Origin: Albifimbria verrucaria
Lineage: Eukaryota > Ascomycota > Sordariomycetes > Hypocreales > Stachybotryaceae
NCBI GenBank assembly: GCA_020081605.1
Contig: JAHREC010000045.1
Location: 3,213,240-3,277,239 of the forward strand
Direction: 5' to 3'
Length of the DNA: 64,000 bases
A program made the translations under genes and the position numbers. Below are positions 23,621 to 35,719 of the stretch, piece after piece (positions within the stretch are counted from its first letter, which is position 1; every line of letters begins with the position of its first letter). The notes under the pieces were generated by a model. The model did not search any database, was not told the origin of the DNA, and saw only the letters and a program-made list of their open reading frames with translations.

Positions 23621-25020
23621 CGAAGAGAATTAACCAAAGGGCAAGGAAAAGTGAGGCTATTATGGTTGTATCTACTGACCGGAGCATGGAGGACTCTGAA
23701 TTATTATATAGCAGGTATTCAGGGTCAGTCACCCTGGATATCATTGGAGGTCAGCGACTTGGCAGGCTTTCGGGGTGTACACAATTGCTAGTGATGGACC
23801 TGTCTCTAATCATTAACTCAGTATTGCTTTACATCTAGAGATAAAACAGCAGCTTCTGGATGATGATGATGTCTACCAGCGCCGCGGCTGTCTGAAGACT
23901 CCGACGAGCTCAAATCGCCATGGCTGGATGGGATGGGAGTTTTGAGGCAAATAGACCCACACGCGAACAGGGGCTTCCCAATCCTGCTAATATACAGGCA
24001 GCTATTGATCTTGGATTATAACCTGAATATAGCTGACCAATGCAAGACGCCGTCTCGTTAACAATTTATGCACTAACATCGAGGCTGTACCATAAGGATC
24101 CTGATACTGATACTGCCCAATTTGCCAGCCATTTGCTTGAAAGAGGGGATGGGATGGGAAATATCTCAAGGGGGTGCTGCTTGCTCTTTGACGCCTCTTA
24201 TGGCCAGTTCAGGGGTATTTCGTCACGCTTCGGCTTTCAGACAGTAGTACATGATACTTTTGCATCCCTAGATAATCTCACTCACTCATTCTCCGCTCCT
24301 GCTGTTATTTTCGGCTACGCAGGTGTATGGCAAGGAGCACCAGCATTAGGGCTACCCTGTCATTGCCGGCCGGGAAGCGCTTGAAATCCACTAGGGTATT
24401 TAGTTGAGGTGATCTGCAAGGTCGGTCCCATCACCCACTTGGTGATGGTTCTGTGGATTTAAAAACACTGGAAAAGGAAAAAAGAAGAAGAAGATATTAC
24501 TAACATTATGAACTAATGGAAAACAACGCCATATAACTGCCTGCTTACAGGTCTTCCAAATAGGCAGTCTTGCCAGATGTATATTGTATTCTTACATATG
24601 CACAGGTGTATGCCTATGGGCAAATCCCTGTCCGGGCAAATGTGGGATCCTCGAGTTTCTCTCTGGTTCTAATTTTCAAGCATCTAAGCTTCAACTGGCT
24701 CTACTGGCAAGAGCCCAACCTCATCCGTACAAAGATAGCGACACGAGTTCACTATGAAAAACCCACGCTATCGCTTGCCCTGGCCACTTGATTGTCCCAG
24801 AGCCTCAACGAGGGGTTGCTTTACAGAAAGCTAATTCCCTTACGCCTTCGCCAGGAATACGCTGGTCTCTCGTCTAAGACCATTGCGGAACTTCCCACTA
24901 TAGCTAGCACCACCGTTGGCTGCGGGACCGGCTTTGAGTAAGAATCGATAACGCCTAGTGTCAGGTTGAGGAGCGTGTCCTTCCTAGGAGCGAATATGAA
25001 GATTGAATTGCTGCTATGTC
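23621..25020. other. Non-coding stretch, nothing recognised
   Basis: Mixed composition with two short frames (24040-24384 and 24570-24791) that show no family features. It may be partly mutated old coding or repeat DNA, but I cannot support any gene. Confidence 0.4.
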
Positions 25021-25024
25021 AGTG

Positions 25025-25500
25025 TAACTTTAGGGGATCTTATATACTACTTTATTATTTTAGCTTATATACAGATCCTATAAAAGTTAAATTAATTAAA
25101 ATACTAAATTTTTATTTAATATAGTTATTCCCTTCGTAATTTATCTATTTAATTAAATTATAGTTTAATAATCTGCTTTATATTAATTTAACTTCAATTA
25201 ATTATTATGTATTAGTTAGTAGTTTATATATATAATAACTATAAATAATGCCTAAAAGTATCTCAATTACTTATATAATATTAAGGATTTTAATTAATAG
25301 TTTTATATAAATATTCTTAGGTAATTACTTAGAGTATTTTACTTAAAATTTAACTAATTATTTTATATAAAAATTCTTAAGTAAATACTTAAATTATATT
25401 ATAAAAAATTTCCAACTAATAATTTTTATATTCAAAGGGGTTTTATATAAAAGCTTAAATTATATTCAATATTCTATATAGGAGCTCATCTATAAAATAA
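25025..25500. repeat. AT-rich island, probably RIP-degraded
   Basis: An almost pure A/T block with no frame that marks the left border of the metabolite-like gene group. Confidence 0.65.
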
Positions 25501-25540
25501 CTGCAAATAATCCCTAGGCTTCCCTATAAAGCAGCATAAT

Positions 25541-25632
25541 AATAGCCTTCTCTCCTCCTTCTCCTCCTCCCTCTTATCTCTCAATCCATCTCCTTCCTCC
25601 TTTCCTCCCTCTCTCTCTATCTCTCTCCCTAA
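25541..25632 (+). repeat. CT-rich microsatellite-like tract
   Basis: About 90 bases of C and T (TCTCCTCC and TCTCTC motifs) on the plus strand. It lies immediately right of the AT island. Confidence 0.7.
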
Positions 25633-25804
25633 CCCTATCTGCCTAGCCTTGAGTCCTGTCTCTACTAATAGAGCCAAGATTTCCCAACATATAATAATAT
25701 ATACCTATAAACTTGAACCCTTCGCCCGTAATCTGACATGGACGGGCATACCATCTTTGGCTGAACGGGCCCGGTATCGACTTCATACAATCGTTGGCCG
25801 TCGA

Positions 25805-27637
25805 TCATATGTGATGGTGTTGCTTCATTGCCTCTGGTATTGGATTTGTGAGAAATAATTCATAATGCAGTTGACTAGATACATACCGCGTCTTGTCCCA
25901 TTCCTCCCAGGCCTGCTCGATCTCAAAAGTGCGCGCCACGAACACGCACACCAAACGTAGCTCGGCCAATGCTAGTTCCATGCCGATACAATTACGCGGG
26001 CCTGCGGTAGAAGAAGCATGTGAGTTAGCAGTCTGGTCCGTGGGTTGTGAGTGAACATCAGCTTAGCGCACCGAGCGAGAATGACATCCATGCATCCTTG
26101 CGGGAAACAAGCGTTCTCCTTCAGCTGCCGTCCATCGCTCTGGCATGAACTTGGTTGGCTCGGGCCAGTACTCTGGGTTCTGCTGAATAGCAGGAGCTGC
26201 AGGCCAGGGCGAGAACCCTCTAGGGGATACTGAGTCGTGGAGGCGGGAACTGTCAGTGGCATGGCAAATGTCGGGGCCGCTCTTGCACTAGACGCGAGCG
26301 GATACAGTCTCAATGTCTCCTTGATGACGCCGAGAGTGTACGGCAAGTTGTAGAGGTGCTGAGGTTTTTCCTGTAACACTTTCGCTGCGTCGTCTGGATT
26401 CGGTCCCAGTACAGCGCTGTGCTCAGATTGCATTTTCGATAGGCAATCCGGGTTATCCTCGAGGCATTTCATGAGGAAACAGATGGTCGCAGCAGTGGTG
26501 TCCTGTCCGGCAAACAGAAAGGCTTTGATATTAGCTACAATCACCTCGGTGGTCGAAGCATTGACTTGTGATTGACCCGCCGTAGCATTGTGTTCGTGGT
26601 CCAGATATCTCACCGCTAGATCAACCACTGTGTTCTTCCTCTTATTCGCGGCTTTATCTTCTGCCGAGTTCAACCTAGCTTGGATGTATGGCTCTACTAG
26701 AGCATCTATGATACGATTGTTTCTTAGAACCTGATACCGATGCCAGGGCATGCGACGATGCAAGAACCCACGAGCCTCATTGGATCGCAAATTCATCAGT
26801 TGGACCTGTTCATGTAGCGTCTTGAAAAGTCCTGTTGGTGTTGAGCTCGTCTGTTGGTGGGACTGCATATCGCTACGCTCAGTTAGTCGCCACAAGTCCA
26901 CGACGGGTACAGAGAGACGCAACTCACAGTGTTGCCCTGCATATACAATCGAATGTCAATCTGGTTGCCTTCTCCTTGAGCTGAAATACAGGGCCCCAAG
27001 TCTGATTTGGGCCACAGAGGGCTCGTAGAACGTCCGCAAACACCGCGACTTCTTCGATGAGCTCCGGGAGTAGGGACAAGGTGTTGCGGGAGCTGAAGCC
27101 CGGATTGAACAAAGAGCGCAAATTCTTCCAGAAGTCCCCTTCTGCCGATATCATATCATGGTTTCCAGTTAGCGGTTCGATATAGTTTCTGATGCTCTGG
27201 AATTTTGGAAGAGATTTGATCTGCGTGAACTGTGAGACTGCACCGGCATCATACACCAAGGCAAACCGAGGCCCTAGAGGCCACAGGTCTAGATACACGA
27301 CTGGCGGAAGTTTTGCAAGGCCCGGAAAGTACGTTTCAAAGTTCTTCATGAACCATTTATGGAACACATGAATGTTGACATCAGGGGATGAGCCTTGCGG
27401 AAATCGCCAAGGATTGGAAGATGCCCAAAAACCCAAGAGTGTGTTGGGATAGGCTTCAAAGTCATGTCAACACATCCTCCCCAAAGCACTAGATGCTGGA
27501 CTTACGATGCCTCTTGATTCTAACGATCTGACCTTGTTTCTATTCACATATGTCGAATACAACAACTTGCCAACGACGATGGCAATCACTGAAGCGAGGC
27601 AGCGCAAGAGCAGCCGACCGTGAGCGTTGGCCTCCAT
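25805..27637 (-). CDS. Cytochrome P450 monooxygenase 1
   Basis: The ATG at 27637 opens an N-terminal membrane anchor (LLLRCLASVIAIVVGKLLY). Class-defining motifs follow in order: I-helix AFLFAGQDTTAA, K-helix ETLR in GVIKETLRLYP, and PERW (MPERWTAAEGERLFP). The heme loop is FSLG joined by a phase-1 intron (GTGCGC to CCGCAG) to PRNCIGMELA, which holds the heme cysteine. Other introns are 27454-27505 and 26873-26927. The frame slips at GGGG 27384-27387, near 26220 and in the CCC just before the heme exon. One added C/G repairs each. It would hydroxylate or oxidise a metabolite using NADPH-P450 reductase at the ER. The substrate is unknown. It is transcribed away from the adjacent FAD gene. Confidence 0.75.
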
Positions 27638-28293
27638 CCTGTTGGATGTATGAGTAATTCTACAGAGGGGATACAGACACCTGAGAAATCATTGAATAAA
27701 TAGCGATTGGGCACGTCCGGAACTACCCGCCGGCCGGGGTGTGACCCATTGACAGGTTGGCCGGATTTGGGGCGGGAGAACGCAAGACCTGACCACAAGT
27801 ATGCATGTAGTGCCGCACAACTGCAAGAAGGTAAGGATTGCCCCCAGCCTATGTGTGGGTCCCCGAACGCCTCGGACCAACGGGTATATTGGCGTTGCAA
27901 CCACACCCTCGGCCACCCCGGTCTTAGGTACTTACTCAGGTAGTCAAGGACAGGGACAAGGGCTTTACGACCAGTAGACAGGTGCCGACGATCTTGTGGG
28001 TCATTCATCGCACACTGTGTGAGCCAGATACGGTATAGCACCTACTCAAGACCCTTTCTGGATTAAATATGGGCATGCATATACCAGGTCTATTACTTGA
28101 TGATTTGCCAACATGGACTTGCCTCCTGATAACGTGATCAGTGCTGTCATCTAAATGCTACTTTTACTTACCTCAATTGGGGCATCCAGAGTCGAAGATT
28201 GTGCTGCACACCATTCAATAGTTACGTGTGCACCGAGGTCGCCGACAAAACCCTTCTATAATTCTAATCCACAGCCGCAATCGAGACGCCGAA
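27638..28293. promoter_or_regulatory. Shared divergent promoter region
   Basis: About 650 bases separate P450-1 (leftward) from the FAD dehydrogenase-like gene (rightward), so the two may be co-regulated. A long minus-strand frame at 27586-28041 has no family features and I reject it. Confidence 0.45.
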
Positions 28294-29706
28294 ATGGTGT
28301 TCGGTTTCATCGCAGGCATACTATTTGCCCTAATTACCCCTCCACAACTGTGCGCGGTCCTAAAGACTCATCTACCGCGACAGATCCTGCATCGTATAAC
28401 CCTCGTGATATCATTGAGAGAGACGTTATTATCATCGGTGGCGGTTCTTCTGGGACCTACACCTCAGTTCGGCTGAAGGACCACAATAAGACAGTCGTCG
28501 TGGTCGAGAAGAAAGCTGCACTTGGTGGTCACGCGGAGGACTGGGTTGACCCTTCAACAGGGACACATATCGATATTGGGACGGTCGTCTTTGCCCACTC
28601 GAAGACGGTTACCGACTACTTTGGTCGGTTCAATCTCTCGCTAGTTCCTATCACGGGAGCATCAACAAACGAGTTTGTCGACTTTTCTTCTGGAAAAGTA
28701 GTCAACTTCGTCCCACCAAGTGATGCTTCACTTAGGTCGGCCTTGACCATCTACAAGGACCAGCTCAACAGGTATCCTGCTCTACAGGGAAGCTTCAACA
28801 TGACTTACCCTATCAACCCGGATCTCCTGCTTCGATTTGGTGATTTCGTCACCAAATATGGCCTACAAGATTTGGTACCTCGGGCGTTTGCCGTTAACCA
28901 GGAGCTGCTCCTTGCTGGACATCAGCACCCTGTACATATTCAAATACCTCAACTCGGACGAGGTCCACAGTCTTGAGCAAGGGTTTCTGACCACGGAGCA
29001 TCATTCTACCGTCGAGTTGTATCAAAAGGCCGCCGAGTTTTTGGGCTCTGATGTCCTCTTCAACTCCACTGTGTTGGAAATGGATCGGTCTGGTGATAAG
29101 GAGGTACGCGTCGCGGTCCGTACACCAGCCGGTCCCAAGTTGGTTATTGCGAAGAAGATTTTGTCAACGATTCCGCCACTCCTTGACAACCTAAGCGGAT
29201 ATGATCTTTCTGAGGAAGAAACGTCCCTCTTCGGACAATTCTTCGCTAATGGATATTATACTGGCCTTCTCAAGAGCACAGAGCTGAACGTGTCTCTTCT
29301 TGCTACCGGACCAGGCCAGCCGTACAATGTACCGGTACTACCGGGTATTTATGCCGCAAGCCCCGTGGCAATTGGTGGAGGTCTCCTGCAGGTGTACTAC
29401 GGTAGCCCAAATGTTCTCCCAAAAGAGATGGTCAAAGCCGATATCGTGGCAAGTATACGACGTTTCCAAAAGGAAAACGGATTGCTCGTGACGGAACCTA
29501 GCTGGGTGAAATTCTCAAGCCATTCCCCTTTCAACCTTATGGTTCCGAATGACGCCATCGAGCATGGCTTCTATGAGAAGCTCTTTTCATTGCAAGGACA
29601 AAGGAATACTTTCTATAATGGGGCGTCCTGGCATGCGCAGGATTCAAGTGTCTTGTGGAAGTTTACGGATGATTACGTCCTCCCGATCTTACTAGCTGAA
29701 ATTTAG
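28294..29706 (+). CDS. FAD-dependent oxidoreductase, beta-cyclopiazonate dehydrogenase-like
   Basis: The FAD dinucleotide-binding motif is VIIIGGGSSGTYTSVRLKDH, followed by VVVEKKAALGGHAEDW, the pattern of amine-oxidase-fold flavoproteins such as beta-cyclopiazonate dehydrogenase. The C-terminus (FYNGASWHAQDSSVLWKF) also fits. The ATG at 28294 gives a secretory signal-like start (MVFGFIAGILFALITP). It joins the main frame if one base is added to CCCC 28337-28340. A second disturbance, equal to two missing bases, lies at about 28895-28920. In known clusters such enzymes catalyse oxidative ring closure of a secondary metabolite. Here the substrate is unknown. It shares a promoter region with P450-1. 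Confidence 0.75.
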
Positions 29707-29936
29707 AACTAGTTCCAAGACGAGATGGAGACCTTTGATACAAAAGAGGTGCGAGTGACTAGGCGTATGATAGTTGAATACGATCTATTGCTAGATACAG
29801 ATATTTGTTTTGTTCACATCCCCAAGTAAGGTCTCGTGTAAAAGGACTGTCCTTCATGGAGGACCTGGGCACAACGAATGTCTCATACAGCTACATGATG
29901 GTACCAAGGCTACACGCCGATCAAGAGGCTTACACT

Positions 29937-30290
29937 CTACATAATTTCTCGGCATATGTTCTCTTGTAGTCGAATGAACTTGGTTCTTGCATCTCGTGGG
30001 AACAATTTCCATCCTCTAGGCACGCCTTTTTGAAAGGTCTCAGAAACCAACCTTTCGCTAACCCGTCGAAGCTCCTTCTTGTTTTCCGTGTCATAGGGGC
30101 CGATTAGGTCCTGGAAGTGTCATGAGTAGTTCATGTACATGAAGTCAATCGGCTTGCCACGCGATAAAGCATCCTCTTTCATCTTCTCGAAGGCACCCCT
30201 GGAAGCCCTGAGGATCTTCTCGCCATCCTCTTTCAGGTTCCCACACATCAAACATGCCGCGGATACGATAGAACCAGGGCGGGGTCGAGG
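29937..30290 (-). pseudogene. C-terminal remnant of a berberine-bridge-type FAD oxidase
   Basis: One minus-strand frame reads AFEKMKEDALSRGKPIDF, then MYMNYS, a TGA at 30120-30122, then HFQDLIGPYDTENKKELRR and KGVPRGWKLF. This parallels the end of the oxidase at 41-42.7 kb (HFQDPIASYG and KGLRGGFKLFP). The FAD-binding N-terminal part is missing, so this is a truncated, nonsense-mutated paralogue. A different frame over 30145-30327 is its shadow. Confidence 0.65.
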
Positions 30291-31070
30291 CCCAATCAGT
30301 TCCCACCCTTCCTCGCCGAACCCTCAAGCTGAGAGAAGCATGTGCCGGTCAATCAGAACGTCAAATACGTACTTTGTGGTCAATGCTCGGTGCCTAGATG
30401 CAACGTTGAGAACAAGACGTCAGCTTGGCGCCTCGTGGCGCAGCCACCCAAAACTACTATGGGTAGTATACCTATGTAGATAATTAGGTAGCATTAAGTG
30501 TCATGGTAGCCTGGATTTAGCCACATCTTGCAATAGTAGTCGGACAGGCCTTTTGCAGTACGAGAAGGAGCACGGCGGGTTGCATCGGATGAGTACCCAA
30601 TTGCATGAGTCTCACAAGGCTCTGGACTGTGTACCAATATTGTCGATCCAAGCCACGATGCGACCCCGCAAGGCCCTGTGCCACCACCAGCAACCACCAG
30701 CAATGCGGCCGGTAACATTGCATATGCATATATAGGCCGTAATAGTGGCGATGATGCGACGGAGGTTGCGTTCGAGGATCAAGCAGGAAGTAAGTGCATA
30801 GTGCTCTCATTTCCCCAGGGCACCGTGCCAGATGCAACAGCTTGTAGGTTTCAGTGAATGTGGGACAGCAAAGTGCTGTTGGTCAATGCGAAGAATAAAT
30901 AACGCGCAGGCTGACAAATGATGGAGAAATTCTTGTGAGAGGCTAAGCGGTGGCATACTCGTCGGATGACCTGTGCTTTTCTAGAATCCATCCTCCGCCT
31001 TCTGCAATGCTCAAGACAGAAACCTCTCTCCTGCTTCTGTGTTTCTGGTTCTGCCCCACATCACCCTGAT
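30291..31070. other. Intergenic, little recognised
   Basis: The first 150 bases may hold further eroded coding sequence of the neighbouring oxidase remnant. The rest is the presumed promoter side of the MFS gene. I see no gene. Confidence 0.4.
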
Positions 31071-32806
31071 ATGGCCTCCAACGACGACGGTCCAAGCGCT
31101 GACACCTCCCGTACGCCGCGGCGAGGCGGGCGCTTCTGGTGTATATTCGCATTGCTGTGCGTACTCGCCTTCATATGTGCGCTAGACGTCGTCATCATTA
31201 GTACGGCCCTTCCGACCATCACGGCGGTCATCGGAGGCGCTTCGCAATACATATGGATTGCCAACTCTTTCGTCGTCGCCTCGGCTGTCGTGCAGCCCCT
31301 GGTTGGCCAGCTTGCTGATATCTTCGGGCGCCAGAACCCCTTGATCATGTGCACAGCGCTGTTCGTGCTCGGTAGCGGCATAGCTGGTGGCGCCGCGTCC
31401 CCGGCCATGTTGATTGGCGGCCGGACGGTCCAGGGATCGGGGCTGGCGGGCTCTATGTGCTCCTAGACATCGTGTGCTGTGATTTGGTCCCACTCCGTGA
31501 ACGGGGCAAGTATGTCGGGCTTATGAATTCGTTCGCTGGAGTTGCTGCCGCACTAGGGCCCCCTGTCGGAGGCGCGATTGCCCAGACGGAGTAAGTTACC
31601 CTTGTTATGATGAGCCTGGCGGTGAAACCCACAGACTAATCTATGCTCCTTACAGCTGGCGCTGGATATTCTACCTCAATATTCCCATTTGCGGCGTTGC
31701 GCTCGGCGGGACTTTCTTGTTCATGCGAATGAAGACGGGGTTGCATCACCATCACAAGGGCAAGTCCAAGTGGCACCGGGTTGACTATTTGGGTAATTCC
31801 ATCTTCATTCCTAGCGCAATCGCCGTTCTCCTTGGCCTGGTGATGGGCGGTGTCGAGCACCCGTGGTCATCCTGGCAAGTGATCTTACCGCTTGTCCTTG
31901 GTGGTGTAGGCTGGTTGGCATTTCATGTCCAGCAGATGTACACATCTTATCCTAGTCTTCCTGGCCGTCTATTCGGTCGCCGTACCTCGGCGATTGGATT
32001 GATATTGACGTTCATTTCATCCGTCATAATCCAGGCGCTTAGCTATTTCCTCCCCGTGTATTTCCAGGCTTTGAAACGGACAACGGTCCTGGAATCTGGA
32101 ATATTCTATCTACCATACGCTATTGGAACCTTATTCTTTGCCGTCATGGGCGGCGTGCTCCTGGCGACATGTGGCAATTATAAGATCCTACAACTCATTG
32201 CCTTTGGGCTGTCTTCGCTTGGTCTTGGCTTGTTCACGCTGCTTGACAGAGATACCCCCAAAGTAGCCTGGGCCTTCTTTGAGTTGATACCTAGCGCCGG
32301 CTTGGGTATTACTGTTTCGACCTTGTTACCGGCAATCATGTCGGCACTTTCTGAAGCGGACGTGGCATCCAGCACTGCCGCATACTCTTTTATCAAGACC
32401 TTTGGCTATGTATGGGGCATCACCATTGCTTCCGTCATCTTCAATGCTTCCGTCAACGCAAATCTTGGGCTTGTATCAGATCCGGCTATACGTGACCGGC
32501 TGAGAGATGGCCACGCATATGCGTTTGCAAGCGAAGTGCACCAGGCTTGGGAAGCTGGCACATACTCCCCAGCTCTGGGATGAGATTGACCAGGTGTACG
32601 AAAGGAGTTTGCGCACGATATGGTGGGCAGGCTTGGGGCTCAGTCTTGTGGGACTCTTGCTCGTCTTTGGCCTAAAGCAGCACGAGTTGAGAGATCAGCT
32701 GGAGACAGAATATGGACTGGAAGAAAAGGGAAAGGAAAACGCTAAAACAGGGGAAGAAGCCACTGTTGCCGCTGATGACTCCAGTAAGGAAACGTCACGG
32801 GCCTAA
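31071..32806 (+). CDS. MFS drug:H+ antiporter-type exporter (DHA2, 14-TM)
   Basis: The product starts MASNDDGPSADTSRT with a polar N-terminus, then helix 1 with ALDVVIISTALPTI (motif D1). The loop GQLADIFGRQNPL is motif A. Motif C-like GPPVGGAIAQT follows, and about 14 hydrophobic spans in all. A 65-nt intron at 31591-31655 joins AQTD to WRWIFYLNIP. The frame slips at GGGG 31439-31442 (restoring QGSGAGGLYVLLDIV) and at CCCC 32567-32570 (restoring the last helix and the acidic tail). Members export toxins and secondary metabolites using the proton gradient. The position between oxidative enzymes suggests export of the local product or self-protection. Confidence 0.8.
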
Positions 32807-33549
32807 GCCGTAACCAGCACCGTGTCAAGATTATCTGAACATGTAATATATTCGCAAGTCCGATAGAAATACCTTCGGATAGTACTTGAAAACTACAGCT
32901 TACTAAACTCTCGTCATCCATCTATCATGAATCTAGTTTGTCTATAATCTGGGCTGTACGTTGGATCCTGATACCCGACTACCCTGAGAGGCTCAAATAA
33001 CCGTTTGCTCACTCTTCCTGCCACCGTGTGGTCAGCTTTCACCTCCCAAGTGCCTCGATCTTGGCTGGCAGGATACCTGTATCTCACCAAGACAAACCAA
33101 CAGAAGAAGTTGCCACAGTGACCTATTGAAGTAAGACCCGGCTACTACGACCTCGGACTTGGTAAGCACGACCAAGCTTTTTGGCGAGGTTGGAATACTT
33201 TTACCTTTGTAATTTCCAATACGTCCATGTGTATGACCAGGAGTTGAGTTGCAGATATTATACAGGTGATAAGGCCAATTGGGCAGTCACCGAATATGTC
33301 CAGTGGCGGATCCACCTTATGGTGTCCCCTGCCTACGAATATATGGAAGTTAGACGACCAAGCAAACTTATGATTGTGGTAGGGCCACGCTACAGACGTA
33401 GACATGATCTTCGGTCAAGATTCATGCTGTAATACCCACCTTCCCGCTCGACCACGTTAGGTTATACGATCGCAACGAAAGCAAGGCTATGACATATCAG
33501 GAGAATACAATCCATTCAACCGTAGCCACACGAAACCGCTCCATCCCTG
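32807..33549. other. Intergenic between convergent genes
   Basis: This holds the 3' regions of the MFS gene and P450-2. Short frames here have no recognisable content. Confidence 0.45.
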
Positions 33550-35719
33550 TTACCTAGCCATCTGGACACCCACATCCCTAGGAGTAAGCCTCACCATGGT
33601 ACTCCCTTGGGCAACATGCTGGACCGCCACGTGAACCACCGCGATACATGCAGATCCACAAGGTCACAGTCATAGTTCAAGATGATCTGTCCCAGAATCA
33701 CCTTCATAACTGCAACGGCATAGTATCGTCCAGGGCTGTTAGCTGCGTGAGCCTTCTTGTAATTCAGTAGCTGAAGAGGGGTGTAGAGGCACCTACCACG
33801 TCATTCTTCCTGTGCCCCATACATGAAACGACTGATCCGCGTCCACAAATCTAGATGGTTTCGGTTGCAAGAAGCGAAATGTGGACATCTCACTTGTACC
33901 CTCCAGAGCGTTGGGACTTGCAAATCTGAAGCCATTGAACGCAAGAGGGTCGGGGTAATATCTAGAATCCTGCATGATGGCTTTCACTGGTACACATGCC
34001 CAGTCGCCCACGGCGAGTGCGGTGCCGTCAGAAAATGCAAAGGGTTGTGTTGCACAACGTCGCATGCTCACTGTAATGTATCTTAGCATACTATTTGGAT
34101 ATTGACAAGCGGGCGGTGACTTACTGGACTCAACTGGGGTCAGGCGAGCAGACTCCTTGATGAAACTATCGAGTAATGGGAGCCCGAGCCCAGTGCGCTC
34201 AAATTCGGTGTACTGCGTCTCCAATTCCCTCCGCAATGGTTCCACGTATTCGGGGTGAAGACACAAGTCTTGGACTGCAAACGTGATTGTCTACAACAAA
34301 GGTCAACAAATGATCATCAACCATAATTTCGAAACGTACTGTCGAAAGGGCATGGACAGACCCAAACCAAATCGCCATTAGCTCATAAACTATCCGCTTC
34401 GGCGTCCAAGGTTTTTGTCGTGGTGATGTTTCCATAATCCACTGGATACAGTCCGCCTTGAAGCCTTGATCAGCCGGTAGCATTTAAACATCATCCTTGT
34501 TACGTACATGTTTAGGGACTTGGTGGCCTAGGTTAGCGAGGTCTCTTTCAATACATCGTTGCTCTGCTACAGCGACTAAGGCTGCGTATATTTTCCCTTG
34601 TGACTTGAGGAAACGAGCTATGAAGTTGCCGATAGTGCTACTGACGTGTCAACTGACTACTGCAGGTAATCATGCGATCGTGAATGCTTACGGAGCCATA
34701 AGCTTGGGAAGCAGTTTTACCGTTTCGGCGCATAACAGTGTCTCCTCGATATAAGCGAGGGCAGAGACCATAAAGGCCTCGTTGTTGGCTTGCGTATCAA
34801 GTCAGTCTCATATCAGGGTATGCTGACTAGGATCACTGACCTAATTCATGTCCGAAGAAGGATACTGCATTCGAAAGAACCACAAGTTTCACAATAGATG
34901 GGTAAATTGGTACACGTTTTTCTCCTGGGCCATACTTCAGTTACCCTATTCCACTTCTGCAACACACAAGCATGGCCAGTTTCTCACCGTTCATGATAGG
35001 CTGTTCTGAATGAAGCTCTTCAAGGCGGGTCCGTATGATGGTGCTCAAGCTGGGAAGGGTTTGGGAAAGGTTATTGGTTAGTAGAGTTCGAAGCGCACGC
35101 ACAAAACCAACGCCTTCTGTTCCTCGCCGGTCATACCAATTGAAGCCGTGCATTGTGTATACGGGTTGTAACATCTATAGAGGTAAGCCATCACCAGTTC
35201 TACGTGGCTCAGCTGCAATGACGTACTTGTTTGGAAGCTGCTTGTAGGGATAGGACGGTATCTGGTGCGCTGTCGAGCTCCCTAATGTGCTTGTCTGATG
35301 ATACAAATACATAACGAGTATCCGGCGACAATATCTCGTACGGGCGCTCTTTAGCCTGAATGGAACGTGAGCGGTGCAACCCATATTCTACGTGCATGGT
35401 GCGATGCTTACCCCGTTAAAGCCATCTTGGATCAAGCTAGGTCCTATGAAGAGGTATAGCCAGGCATTGATGCGTTTCGTGATATATCTGAGGATCTCGT
35501 TGATCCAGGTCACTAGATGTCTCTGTTATCAACTCATCAGCATGTGCTTTCACCTGGCCACCGTTGATGGCAACCAACCAAAGGTTTCCCACGAAGTGAG
35601 ATGGTGTGAATGAGCAAGAACAAAACTGCCATGGCGACAAAGCTTTTCATGTGCCATGGTGTTGAATCAATGAGTTGCCACATTGAATCGAATGAGAAAG
35701 AGAGGGAAGACAAATCCAT
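33550..35719 (-). CDS. Cytochrome P450 monooxygenase 2 (ent-kaurene-oxidase/indole-diterpene type)
   Basis: The start MDLSSLSFSFDSMWQ precedes a hydrophobic anchor (FVAMAVLFLLIHTI). Segments such as YVFVSSDKHIRELDSAPDT, QPVYTMHGFNWYDRRG and IWFGSVHALSTT are typical of the fungal P450 group that includes gibberellin- and indole-diterpene-pathway enzymes. The heme loop is GTGRMT-C-PGRYYAVAVMK. The Cys codon is split TG/C by a 61-nt intron (33796 to 33736). The C-terminus RWFTWRSSMLPKG is followed by a standard ending if one G is added near 33597. Several more single-base slips occur in the N-terminal exons (35200-35600), whose exact structure I could not fix. The substrate is unknown. Confidence 0.7.

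Noticed and set aside
24040..24791. Two short plus-strand frames in the 23-25 kb gap
   Set aside because: No recognisable motif, no convincing splice structure, and AT-rich islands on both sides.
27586..28041. 151-residue minus-strand frame between P450-1 and the FAD gene
   Set aside because: It overlaps the true first exon of P450-1 in a different frame and shows no family features. The region is better read as a divergent promoter.
30145..30483. Frames on both strands resembling a small gene
   Set aside because: They are shadows of the berberine-bridge-type oxidase remnant, whose own frame matches the family.
33735..33737. Apparent replacement of the P450-2 heme cysteine by serine (NSPGRYYA)
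   Set aside because: Splicing a GTAGGT...AACAG intron gives TG/C at the junction, restoring a normal TCPGR heme loop.
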